Source: JADLEX01 sp964586775 (GTDB taxonomy: Bacteria > Lernaellota > Lernaellaia > JACKCT01). Taken from it: 26,430 nucleotides of DNA. Location: contig CAZPJD010000176.1 of the NCBI GenBank assembly GCA_964586775.1, positions 1 through 26,430 of the forward strand, given 5' to 3'. How positions within the stretch are numbered: position 1 is the first letter of the stretch; each line of letters opens with the position of its first letter. The notes below the pieces were generated by a model. The model was not told the DNA's origin. It did no database searches and worked only from the letters and a program-made list of their open reading frames with translations. Below are positions 1-7,243 of the stretch, piece by piece. Both the position numbers and the translations under genes were made by a program.

Positions 1-2
1 TC

Positions 3-1358
3 CAGACCGGCGACTACGTGATCGACGCGCATTATTATTCGGAGACGAATTTCACGTCGCATGGGCTCGGCAACGATTACACGGTGAGTTTGCCGGAATC
101 GACGTCGGTCGTCTCTGGCGGCGACGCGCATATCGTCTGGCTTGGCGGTGATTGCGTCGGCGACGACGATGCGGACGACGACACCACTGATGACGACACC
201 TCCGACGACGACACCGCCGACGACGATGTTTCCGACGACGACACCGACGACGACACCGCGGACGACGACACCACGGATGACGACACGGCGGATTGGGAGA
301 TCGGCTGGAGCGCGCTGAACTACGCGAGCGTCGAATACCCGATCGTGTTCGTCGTGTATCAGGAAGGCCCGGGCGAGACCTTCTACGGCGACCCGATCAC
401 CGTGGGCGCCGACGTGATCGACGGCGTGACGGACTTCCACGTCGCGCTGGTGCGTTTCGTGGATGGCGCGTTCGAGGGCATGAATATGACGATGCTGCTG
501 GCGAACAGCATCTTCGACACGAACGGCGAACTGGCGGCGATGCTGGAATCGTCGCCGGAGATCGAGCCCGGCGATTTCGTGGTGGACGCGGATTTTATCG
601 GCGATTTCCACTTCGCCGCGCAGGGCCTGGGATTCGACTACGCCGTGGCGCTGCCGCCCGGCGCCGCGCTCATGTCGGGCGCGAGCGCGTACATCCACTG
701 GATCGGCCAGATCGACCCGATCGACGTGGACGTGGTGGTGACCGACATCGACACGCAGGACCCGATCGAGGGCGCGGATTGCGCGGTGGTGAGCGGCGTG
801 ACGGGCGAGGCACTGACGCCCGCGATCGAGGCGACGACGGACGCGAACGGGGTGTGCGTGCTGTCGGTGCCCGAGAGCATGCAGGAGGTGTCGGTTTCGG
901 TTTCGGCGACGGGCTTCGCGACGATGTACCGCTACGCGCACCCGACGGGCGCGCCGGTCGAGTTCATGATGATGAGCGACGCGATGCTGGCCGACGTGGC
1001 GGACGCCGTGGAAGTGACGCCGGACCCGCAGGATGGCATGGTGCTGGGCGTCGCGTTCTGGGCGACGCAGTCCGGAAGCGGCCCGGTGGGCTGCGCGCAG
1101 ATCGCGAGCGACTCGGGCCAGAACACGGTGTACTACTTCGGCGACAGCGGGATCAGTTCGACCCGCACGGGCACATGGCCCGACTCGCCGGCGTTTTTCC
1201 TGTTCGACGTCCCGCCCGGCGGTCCCTACGAATTCACGGCGACGGCCGGCGCATCGCAGGTCGCGACCGACGTGCCGCAGATCGCCCCCGACGCCGTGAC
1301 CTTCGTGCTGCTCTTCTTCCACGACGCGGCGAATCCCACGCCCGTCGGCTGCGAGTAG
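3..1358 (+). CDS. Secreted multidomain protein with Asp/Thr-rich linker, 5'-truncated
   Basis: The reading frame is open from the window edge (codons from base 3), so the true start lies upstream and the GTG at 18 need not be a start. Visible architecture: the C-terminal piece of a beta-rich domain (3-158), an Asp/Thr pentapeptide linker (162-293), then a complete domain whose last third (567-707) repeats the first piece. Shared positions include GD[YF]V[IV]DA, HGLG/QGLG followed by DY, [SA]LP, SG and H[IV]xW[LI]G. After this come two carboxypeptidase-regulatory-like beta-sandwich segments (about 720-980 and 980-1358); the first has the typical TTDANGVCVLSVPE pattern. The protein ends in GCE with no C-terminal membrane helix. 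It is probably exported and displayed on or released from the cell. I do not recognise the repeated domain. It converges on the downstream gene with a 47-base gap. Confidence 0.85.
   Translation, partial: QTGDYVIDAHYYSETNFTSHGLGNDYTVSLPESTSVVSGGDAHIVWLGGDCVGDDDADDDTTDDDTSDDDTADDDVSDDDTDDDTADDDTTDDDTADWEIGWSALNYASVEYPIVFVVYQEGPGETFYGDPITVGADVIDGVTDFHVALVRFVDGAFEGMNMTMLLANSIFDTNGELAAMLESSPEIEPGDFVVDADFIGDFHFAAQGLGFDYAVALPPGAALMSGASAYIHWIGQIDPIDVDVVVTDIDTQDPIEGADCAVVSGVTGEALTPAIEATTDANGVCVLSVPESMQEVSVSVSATGFATMYRYAHPTGAPVEFMMMSDAMLADVADAVEVTPDPQDGMVLGVAFWATQSGSGPVGCAQIASDSGQNTVYYFGDSGISSTRTGTWPDSPAFFLFDVPPGGPYEFTATAGASQVATDVPQIAPDAVTFVLLFFHDAANPTPVGCE
162..293 (+). repeat. In-frame 15-bp minisatellite encoding DDDT[A/T/S] pentapeptides
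   Basis: About eight units of a 15-base repeat, roughly GAC GAC GAC ACC NCC, encode DDDTT, DDDTS, DDDTA, DDDVS, DDDT, DDDTA, DDDTT and DDDTA. One unit has lost its fifth codon and one has Val for Thr. The units differ at synonymous positions, so the tract is conserved as protein rather than being a fresh DNA expansion. It links two copies of the same domain and is probably an extended acidic, possibly Ca2+-binding spacer. Confidence 0.85.
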
Positions 1359-1405
1359 GGCGCCCCGGAATATCGACCCGATGATCGAATTGTCAGCAAC
1401 GCGGG

Positions 1406-3052
1406 TTACGACAACCCCGCCGCGATGTAGCTGACGCCGCGGCCGTTGAGCGCCGCGTCGACCATCACGTTGATGACGGCCGGGCGGCGGCGTTCGAAGG
1501 CGAGGCGGATCGTCGGCGCGATGTCGTCTGCGCGCTCGACGTGGTAGCCGTCCGCGCCCAGTCCCACGGCGAACTGGTTGTAGCGCGTCGGCGCGAGCAG
1601 CGTGGCCGCGGCGAACTCCTCGCCGGCCGACTCGATCTGCGCGGCGCGAATCTGCGTCCACGCGGCGTCGTTGCCGACCACGCACACGATCGGCAGGTTC
1701 TGGCGGACGGCGGAGTCGATCTCGAAGCCGTTGAAGCCCACCGAGCCGTCGCCAAACACCACCAGCACTTTTTTCTCGGGGAACGCGGCCTGCGCGGCGA
1801 GGGCGAAGGGCATCCCTACGCCCAGGCACCCGAACTTGCCCGGGTCCATCCACTGGCGCGGACCCGAGAGCGGAACGACCTTGCTGACCGCCGCGACGAT
1901 ATTGCCGCCGTCGCCGATGATGATCGTGTCCTTGTCGATCGCCTTGGCGATCTCCGCGCCGAAGCGGTTGGGATTGACCGGGTAGATGTCCGACTCCATC
2001 TCCTCGCGCAGCGCCTCCCACGCGGCGTTTTCCATCTCGCGCATCTCGGCGAGCCACTTGGTCTTCGGCGCGGCGTCGGACCGCCCCCGCCACGCAAGCG
2101 TGAGCTGACGCAGAATGAACCGCGCATTGCCCACCAGCACGCGCTCGGGATCGACGTTGAACCCGACCTTGAAAGAGTCGGGTTCGATCTTGACGATCTT
2201 GGCGTCCTTGTTGATCCCGCGCCCATAACCCAGCCGGAAATCCGCCTCCGCGCCGATCAGCACCACCACGTCGGCCTTGGCCAGTGCGTGCTTGCGGGTG
2301 TGGGCGAAGAAATTGGGGTGATCGTGCCCCAGGTGCCCGCGACCCATGCCGTTGAGATACACCGGCACGGCGGTCACCCGGGCGAACTCGTCGAGCTGTG
2401 CCGCGGCGTTGTCCCAGTGCAGCGACGCGCCGCCGACGATCACCGGCCGCTCGGCGTGGGCGATCAGCCGGGCGACCTCCTCGACCATGTAGACGTCGGC
2501 CTGCGACGCGCCCTCGTCCGGCGGGGCGACGCGCGGTCCCGCGTGGCGCGGCTCGTCCTGTTTGAGCAGGATGTCGATGGGGATCTCCAGATACACCGGC
2601 CCCTTGCGTCCCGAGTTCGCCACGTGAAACGCGCGGGCGAGGTATTCGGGGATGCGCGCCGTCTCGTACACGCACGCCCGCCACTTGGTGATCGACGCGA
2701 CGAGCGAGAGTTGGTCCATCTCCTGCAGCGAGCCCTGATCCATGCGCGTCATGAAGACCTTGCCGCCGATGAGGACCATGGGGCTCTCGGCCTGAAACGC
2801 GTTGGCGATACCGGTGACCGCGTTGGTCACGCCCGGACCCGCCGTGACGATGGCGACGCCCGGCACGCCCGTCAGCCGGCCCCAGGCGTCGGCCGCGTGG
2901 GCCGCGGCGGCCTCGTGGCGGGTGTCGATGATGCGCACGCCGCTCATCTGAAGGCCGATATAGATGGGCGCGACGTGCCCGCCGCACAGGGTGAACACGC
3001 ACTGCACGCCCGCCTTGGCGATGGCCTGTCCGGCCAGAATTCCGCCGATCAC
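1406..3052 (-). CDS. TPP-dependent 2-hydroxyacyl-CoA lyase / acetolactate synthase-like enzyme (ILVBL/HACL2-like)
   Basis: A 548-residue thiamine-diphosphate enzyme of the usual three-domain POX/AHAS fold. The PYR domain carries the catalytic Glu in DTRHE (E47), preceded by FTLCGGH and followed by VTAGPGVTN. The QGSLQEMDQLSL stretch and GPVYLEIPID close the N-terminal domain. The C-terminal PP domain has GDGS followed about 24 residues later by GNDAAWTQI, which replaces the textbook NN of the TPP-Mg motif. From memory, the GGH, DTRHE, QGxLQxxDQLSL and GNDAxWTQI signatures match human ILVBL/HACL2 better than IlvB. The substrate could therefore be a 2-hydroxyacyl-CoA rather than pyruvate, but this is inferred. 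No ilvN-like small subunit is adjacent. The GTG start is chosen because AAGGAG lies 6 bases upstream (3059-3064). The gene is divergent from the beta-propeller gene across 369 bases. Confidence 0.85.
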   Translation of the reverse strand: MIGGILAGQAIAKAGVQCVFTLCGGHVAPIYIGLQMSGVRIIDTRHEAAAAHAADAWGRLTGVPGVAIVTAGPGVTNAVTGIANAFQAESPMVLIGGKVFMTRMDQGSLQEMDQLSLVASITKWRACVYETARIPEYLARAFHVANSGRKGPVYLEIPIDILLKQDEPRHAGPRVAPPDEGASQADVYMVEEVARLIAHAERPVIVGGASLHWDNAAAQLDEFARVTAVPVYLNGMGRGHLGHDHPNFFAHTRKHALAKADVVVLIGAEADFRLGYGRGINKDAKIVKIEPDSFKVGFNVDPERVLVGNARFILRQLTLAWRGRSDAAPKTKWLAEMREMENAAWEALREEMESDIYPVNPNRFGAEIAKAIDKDTIIIGDGGNIVAAVSKVVPLSGPRQWMDPGKFGCLGVGMPFALAAQAAFPEKKVLVVFGDGSVGFNGFEIDSAVRQNLPIVCVVGNDAAWTQIRAAQIESAGEEFAAATLLAPTRYNQFAVGLGADGYHVERADDIAPTIRLAFERRRPAVINVMVDAALNGRGVSYIAAGLS

Positions 3053-3421
3053 GCTCGACTCCTTGCCCGGCGCAATGGCCGGTTGTTCCGTCTTGGGAAG
3101 CCGCTTCGTTACACGCCGAGCCCGAAAAAATCAATGACGCAAAGCGGTTTCTTCCAAGCCACGTACTGATTCCTTAATCCGCCATGCACGTGGATTTTCG
3201 CGTTTTTCGGTTGCAAACACGCCGGGTGCGTGATAGGTAAACATGCGGATATCGGCGGGGCACGGGTGCGTTCGCGCGGCGGCTCCGTCGGCGGTTCGAG
3301 GAGAGATTTCCTTCGGAACAATCCGCCGTTCGACGCGCTTCGGCCCGGATCGGGCCCGCGCTGCGCGGAGGCGGAACGCGGTTTGACAGTCCCATGTACT
3401 CGTACTTTAGGAGGAAGGGTC
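3053..3421. other. Divergent intergenic region, no gene recognised
   Basis: These 369 bases separate the 5' ends of the TPP enzyme and the beta-propeller gene, so both promoters should lie here. Open frames crossing it have no ribosome site or family resemblance. Visible elements are a GGCCCG-GAT-CGGGCC hairpin (3342-3356), a spaced inverted pair CCACGT/ACGTGG (3159-3164 and 3188-3193) around an AT-rich stretch, and an isolated TTGACA (3383-3388). I see no riboswitch; in particular no convincing TPP-riboswitch core in front of the TPP enzyme. Confidence 0.6.
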
Positions 3422-5074
3422 ATGAAACGGGTCGCGATGCTGGTGGTGCTGGCGGCGTGCCTTTTCGGCGCGGCGACCGCCCAAGCCACGTTTTGGGAGA
3501 TGCGTTCCCAGATTACGAGTCTGGTGGACGACGGCCAGATGTGGCAGGTCCAGGGCTTCGACGAGGACACGATGGTGGGCGTGGGATACTTCACGTCGCT
3601 GTCGTCGATCTTCGACAACAAGATGATCTTCCGGAGCCTCGACGGCGGTCAGACGGTCGAGGCGATCTACACGATGAACATCGGCCTCGGGCCGGGCTTC
3701 ATCTGCCGCTCGCTGGTCAGCGCAGACGCGATCCACTTCACGGACGGCGGCAACGGCCTTGCGTTCGGCGCGTGGGCTGGTTCGCTGACCGACTGTGGCC
3801 TGCTGTCGGTCGAGCAGCCCTACATCATCAACACATCGGACGGCGGAGCGAGCTGGGACAACATCGCGTTGCCGCAGGTCGTGAATGAGACCGCGCTCTT
3901 CGCGGTGGACTTCCTCGACGATTCGTTCGGCGTGACCGCCGGCGCTGAGAACAGCATCTGGGCGACCGGCAACGGCGGCGGCACGTGGGCCAAGCTCGCC
4001 GACGCGCCGAGCGCGTTCGACGAGACGACGATCTACAGCGTTTCGGTGGCGACCGAGAACGACATCTACCTCGCGGCCGAGGAGCAGTGGGGCGACGACG
4101 ACACCTGGTGGGACGGCGGCCCGGATGACGACAATCCCGACGATTCGTGGGGCGAGCCCACCGAACGCGGCTCGGGCGATTCGCAGGGCCTCTACGGCCA
4201 GCTCTTCGGCACCAGCAACGGCGGCGCGAGCTGGACGCTGCTCAAGAGCGACGAGACCGTCGGCTATCACAAGGTGCAGTTCCTCGATGCCGACCACGGC
4301 TGGCTGCTGGCGCTCAACGAGGACTCCGGCCTGCTCGACCTCGCCTACACCACGGACGGCGGTACGACCTGGACCTCCGGCGTTCTGCCCGAAGTGCCCG
4401 GCGTCGGCACCCCCGGCGACCTGTACTTCATCGCCGATTTCCAGATGCTGAACCTTCAGGTCGGCTGGGCGGTCGGCTACTCGGCCGGCGACAACTCGGT
4501 GATTCTCAAGACCGATGACGGCGGCGCGACCTGGGACGCCGACGATTACTCCGGCGAAGGCGGACTGCGCGGCATCCACATGGTCAACGGCCGGCTCGGC
4601 TTTGCGGTCGGCGACAAGATGACCGTCGTTCGCTACATCAACACCGAGAACAATCCCCCGGTGGCCGACGCGGGTGAAGACCAGACGGTCGGCGTGGGCC
4701 AGGTCGTCGATCTCGACGGCACGGGCTCCTACGATCCCGACGGCGATCCCATCACCACGTACACGTGGGCGCAGGTCAGCGGTCCCGACGCGACGATGTC
4801 GGGCGCCGATACCGACACGGCCAGCTTCCCGGCCTCCGATGGCGGCGAGTACATCTTCCAGCTCGTCGTTTCCGACGGCATGCAGACCTCCGCGGCCGAC
4901 CAGGTGCTCGTCACCGTGACGGGCGGCGACGACGATGGCGACGACGACTCGTCCGGCGATGACGACAACGACGACGATAACGACGACGACGACGGCGGCC
5001 TCGGCGACGACGACGCCGCCACCGGCGACGACGATGACGACGACGATGACGACGACAGCGGGTGCTGCGGTTGA
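3422..5074 (+). CDS. Secreted BNR-repeat beta-propeller with PKD-like domain and poly-Asp, Cys-Cys tail
   Basis: 550 residues. ATG at 3422 is chosen over the open frame further upstream because AGGAGG sits at 3409-3414 and it yields a clean signal peptide (Met-Lys-Arg, hydrophobic core, cleavage after AQA at about residue 22). Five BNR/Asp-box motifs of the type S/T-x-D-G-G-x-x-W are visible near residues 139, 183, 265, 311 and 365, the pattern of Ycf48-like or sialidase-like propellers. A PKD/REJ-like domain follows (about 411-501; NPPVADAG, LDGTGSYDPDGD, YTWAQVSG). An Asp/Gly/Asn tail (501-546) ends in SGCCG with no membrane helix after it. An Asp/Trp-rich insertion (about 223-243) interrupts the propeller. 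It is likely a surface or secreted binding or scaffold protein; no enzymatic residues can be claimed. Confidence 0.88.
   Translation: MKRVAMLVVLAACLFGAATAQATFWEMRSQITSLVDDGQMWQVQGFDEDTMVGVGYFTSLSSIFDNKMIFRSLDGGQTVEAIYTMNIGLGPGFICRSLVSADAIHFTDGGNGLAFGAWAGSLTDCGLLSVEQPYIINTSDGGASWDNIALPQVVNETALFAVDFLDDSFGVTAGAENSIWATGNGGGTWAKLADAPSAFDETTIYSVSVATENDIYLAAEEQWGDDDTWWDGGPDDDNPDDSWGEPTERGSGDSQGLYGQLFGTSNGGASWTLLKSDETVGYHKVQFLDADHGWLLALNEDSGLLDLAYTTDGGTTWTSGVLPEVPGVGTPGDLYFIADFQMLNLQVGWAVGYSAGDNSVILKTDDGGATWDADDYSGEGGLRGIHMVNGRLGFAVGDKMTVVRYINTENNPPVADAGEDQTVGVGQVVDLDGTGSYDPDGDPITTYTWAQVSGPDATMSGADTDTASFPASDGGEYIFQLVVSDGMQTSAADQVLVTVTGGDDDGDDDSSGDDDNDDDNDDDDGGLGDDDAATGDDDDDDDDDDSGCCG
4924..5059 (+). 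repeat. Poly-Asp coding tract (C-terminal tail)
   Basis: GAC/GAT-rich low-complexity coding sequence at the end of the beta-propeller gene, encoding Asp runs broken by Gly, Ser, Asn and a single GLG and AATG. It recalls the Asp-rich linker of the first gene in composition but lacks its regular DDDT pentapeptide period. Confidence 0.8.
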
Positions 5075-5138
5075 TGACCGTGCCCGGCGCATGGATCGCC
5101 GAAGCACACGCATGATCGTCTGATCCGGCAATTCCCAC

Positions 5139-5169
5139 GCCCGCGGGTCCCTTCGGCCCGCGGGCTTTT
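5139..5169 (+). terminator. Rho-independent terminator after the beta-propeller gene
   Basis: Perfect 9-bp arms GCCCGCGGG (5139-5147) and CCCGCGGGC (5157-5165) around a 9-base loop, followed directly by TTTT. It lies 64 bases after the stop codon and 24 bases before the methyltransferase start, so it separates the two transcription units. Confidence 0.8.
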
Positions 5170-5193
5170 CATTAAGGACGCGGGCGGCGACCG

Positions 5194-6570
5194 ATGGCGG
5201 ATCGAAAGCACCCCTGGCTCACGCGCGATCTGGGAGATCTGACGGCGTTCGTGCGCCGGCTGGGGGAGCGCGAGCTGGCCGGACGACGAAACTACTTCCG
5301 GTGGCTCGAGTACCCGCTCGCGCTCTCGATGGCCGCGCCGAAAAAAAACGAACGCGTGCTCGAGATCGGCGCGGGGTTCATCAACGCGCTGCCTCTGTGG
5401 ATGGCGGCCGAATTTGGCGCGCGCGTGACGGCCGTCGATCGCAAGCCGCTCACGGACGAGCTGCGCGCTTACGTGGATGGCCTCGCGCGCACGCTCGACA
5501 TCCCGGATGGCCGCCTCGCCGTGATGCAGGCCGACGCGACGGCGCTGCCTTTCGACGACGACAGTTTCGACCTGGTGATGTGCGTGAGCACGCTGGAGCA
5601 CGCCCCGCTGCCCGACGATTCGCGCATCGCCGCCGAGATCGGCCGCGTGCTCGCGCCGGGCGGACGCGCGATCCTGTCGTTTCCCTTCAATCACGACGGC
5701 TGCCACATCGAGAGCGAGGAGTGGCACGGCGAGGAATATCAGCAGCGCCACTACAACGAATACACCACGCGCCAGCGCGTGATCCATCCGTCGGGGCTGT
5801 GGTTCATGCGCGCCGCGATTTTGGGCGAGGTCGATCCCCGCGTGGGCAAGCGCTACCTGACGTGGACCGCCGACGCGCGGCACGATTGGTGCGCCGAAAA
5901 CGAAGCCCGCTGGGCCGATCATTGGCGAATCTATCACGACATCGAGCGCGACGAGTTCTACCTGAATCCCGGCGAGGTGCCGGACGAAGTGGCGCAAAAC
6001 GCGGGCATCGTTTGCATGCGGCTCGAAAAGCGCGAGCTGCGCCCGCAGTCGCGGTACTTCTTTTACGAGCCCTTCGAGGCCGACCGGCAAAACGACGGCG
6101 CGCGGGTCACGGCGGCGCACCACGGCCGCGGTCTGACGATCGAGTCCACCGTGTTTTCCAACTTCTTCGCGCACGATGTGGAATGCTTCGAATCGGGAAT
6201 GAACTGCTGGGTGCGCGTGACGTTTGCCTGTGACGGCGAGATCGACGAGCCGGTCTTTCGCATCGCGTTTCACGCCGACGACGGTACGCTCGTAGCCGGC
6301 TTTGACACGCACGAGGGCGGCTACCGCTTCGGCAAACTGCGCGGTCGCAACGTGATCCATCTAAAATTCGGAATGCTCAATCTCGCGGGGGGACGTTACG
6401 AGGTCAGCATCGGCGCGTGGGAATACCCCGAGCCGAACCCCATCCCGCCCTTCGCCTACGACGTGCGCCACAAGGCGTGGGTACTGATCGTGCGCGACCG
6501 GCGCCCCGGGTCGCTGGGCGTCACCTACTGCCCCTGCGAGGTTTCGGTCGAGCCAGTCGAGGACGAGTGA
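5194..6570 (+). CDS. SAM-dependent methyltransferase fused to Wzt-type O-antigen-binding C-terminal domain
   Basis: 458 residues in two parts. Residues about 40-170 are a class I methyltransferase: motif I VLEIGAGF (55-62), acidic VD (81-82), and QADATALPFDDDSFDLVMC with STLEH (112-136). Residues about 330-455 resemble the C-terminal carbohydrate-binding domain of Wzt ABC transporters (pattern FRIAFHADDGTLVAGFDTHEGG, then LAGGRYEVSIGAW, then H-K-A-W-x-L-I-V). No ABC ATPase is attached. In the family, Wzt-C recognises the modified non-reducing end of O-polysaccharide, so this protein probably methylates a glycan and binds the product. The start is ATG 5194; the AAGGA at 5174-5178 is rather distant, so initiation is not strongly signalled. 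A terminator precedes the gene. Exact substrate unknown. Confidence 0.82.
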   Translation: MADRKHPWLTRDLGDLTAFVRRLGERELAGRRNYFRWLEYPLALSMAAPKKNERVLEIGAGFINALPLWMAAEFGARVTAVDRKPLTDELRAYVDGLARTLDIPDGRLAVMQADATALPFDDDSFDLVMCVSTLEHAPLPDDSRIAAEIGRVLAPGGRAILSFPFNHDGCHIESEEWHGEEYQQRHYNEYTTRQRVIHPSGLWFMRAAILGEVDPRVGKRYLTWTADARHDWCAENEARWADHWRIYHDIERDEFYLNPGEVPDEVAQNAGIVCMRLEKRELRPQSRYFFYEPFEADRQNDGARVTAAHHGRGLTIESTVFSNFFAHDVECFESGMNCWVRVTFACDGEIDEPVFRIAFHADDGTLVAGFDTHEGGYRFGKLRGRNVIHLKFGMLNLAGGRYEVSIGAWEYPEPNPIPPFAYDVRHKAWVLIVRDRRPGSLGVTYCPCEVSVEPVEDE

Positions 6571-6578
6571 CCGTCATA

Positions 6579-6608
6579 CGCCTGCGCGTCACCGTGGGCG
6601 CGGGCCGG
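6579..6608. repeat. Left copy of direct repeat flanking the two-gene cassette
   Basis: Bases 6587-6608 match 7958-7979 at 21 of 22 positions (difference at 6594 versus 7965). Extended to 6579 versus 7950, the match is 26 of 30. Read on the minus strand, this copy still encodes Gly-Pro-Arg-Pro-Arg-stop, the C-terminus of the coiled-coil glycosyltransferase. It therefore looks like a duplicated gene end left beside the methyltransferase stop codon, 8 bases away. Confidence 0.9.
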
Positions 6609-6632
6609 TTGCGTTTCTACTGACAAACGCAA
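6609..6632. other. Perfect 8-bp inverted repeat at the left cassette boundary
   Basis: TTGCGTTT (6609-6616) and AAACGCAA (6625-6632) are perfect complements around an 8-base loop, starting at the very next base after the left direct repeat. There is no T-run after it, so it is a poor terminator. It could be a recombination-end structure or a processing signal for the methyltransferase mRNA. I see no counterpart at the right end. Confidence 0.6.
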
Positions 6633-6668
6633 GTCCATCGCATCGGTTGCTTCATCCTAAACAACGTG

Positions 6669-6687
6669 GTATCGGTTAATCCGATAC
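6669..6687. promoter_or_regulatory. Palindromic operator-like site upstream of the nucleotidyltransferase/HTH pair
   Basis: GTATCGG (6669-6675), a TTAAT spacer, then CCGATAC (6681-6687): perfect 7-bp arms in an AT-richer patch, ending 16 bases before the first ATG. A TTGCTT hexamer (6647-6652) lies 17 bases before TATCGG, so the site may overlap a weak promoter. Binding by the HTH protein encoded downstream would give autoregulation of the kind known for toxin-antitoxin operons. Confidence 0.65.
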
Positions 6688-6703
6688 TCGCGAGGGCAGG
6701 GGC

Positions 6704-7243
6704 ATGGTTCCTCTTGCGACCATGAAAGAATTCGACGCTTGGCTGTCGGAGCACTTCCAGACTCTAGAGGCGGTTATCGTCGGCGGTTCGGCGTTGGCGC
6801 TTCTGGGCATCACAGACCGTCAGACCCGCGATCTGGATGTGCTGTACCCCGAGTTGTCGAAGGCCATTTTGGAAACGGCTCGCGATTTCGCCGCGCACGT
6901 TCGGCGTCGCGGCATCCAACTCTCCGACGACTGGTTGAACAATGGACCCATGGATCTCGGCCGGGCGCTGCCCGATGGTTGGCTCGACCGCGTTCACCCC
7001 GTCTTTTCGGGAATCGCCCTGAAGCTGGCGACCTTGGGACGAACGGATCTGCTCAAGTCCAAGCTCTTCGCGCTTTGCGACCGCGGAACGGACCTCGCGG
7101 ACTGCATCGCCCTTTCGCCGACGCGCGAGGAACTTGCCGATGCTGCCGAGTGGTTGGTGGATCAGGACGCGAATCCGTTGTGGCCCGAGCACGTCCGGAC
7201 GACGCTTGTTGATCTTGCGAATAGGCTTGGCAATGGGGTTTAG
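6704..7243 (+). CDS. Nucleotidyltransferase (DUF6036/AbiEii-like), candidate toxin
   Basis: 179 residues. The N-terminal third has the minimal polymerase-beta nucleotidyltransferase signature: VGGSALALLG (26-35) followed by R-D-L-D-V with D43 and D45 as the likely metal-binding pair. A later K-S-K-L-x-A-L-C-D-R-G-T-D-L-x-D segment (118-133) resembles the Lys/Asp motif of AbiEii-like and DUF6036 enzymes. Family members are toxins or nucleotidyltransferases acting on tRNA or protein; the target here is unknown. ATG 6704 is preferred because GAGG lies at 6692-6695; the in-frame ATG at 6722 has no such site. The gene overlaps the next one by 11 bases, implying translational coupling. Confidence 0.75.
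   Translation: MVPLATMKEFDAWLSEHFQTLEAVIVGGSALALLGITDRQTRDLDVLYPELSKAILETARDFAAHVRRRGIQLSDDWLNNGPMDLGRALPDGWLDRVHPVFSGIALKLATLGRTDLLKSKLFALCDRGTDLADCIALSPTREELADAAEWLVDQDANPLWPEHVRTTLVDLANRLGNGV

Noticed and set aside
3383..3411. TTGACA box 17 bases before TTTAGG as the promoter of the beta-propeller gene
   Set aside because: The would-be -10 matches poorly and overlaps the AGGAGG ribosome site, which would then lie outside the transcript.
4924..5059. CRISPR or tandem non-coding repeat array
   Set aside because: The repeat is in frame, codes for Asp-rich protein, and has no unique spacers.
3407..5131. A 574-residue minus-strand open frame opposite the beta-propeller gene
   Set aside because: Its Val/Ile and Val/Arg runs are merely the reverse reading of the Asp-rich codons; there is no ribosome site or domain.
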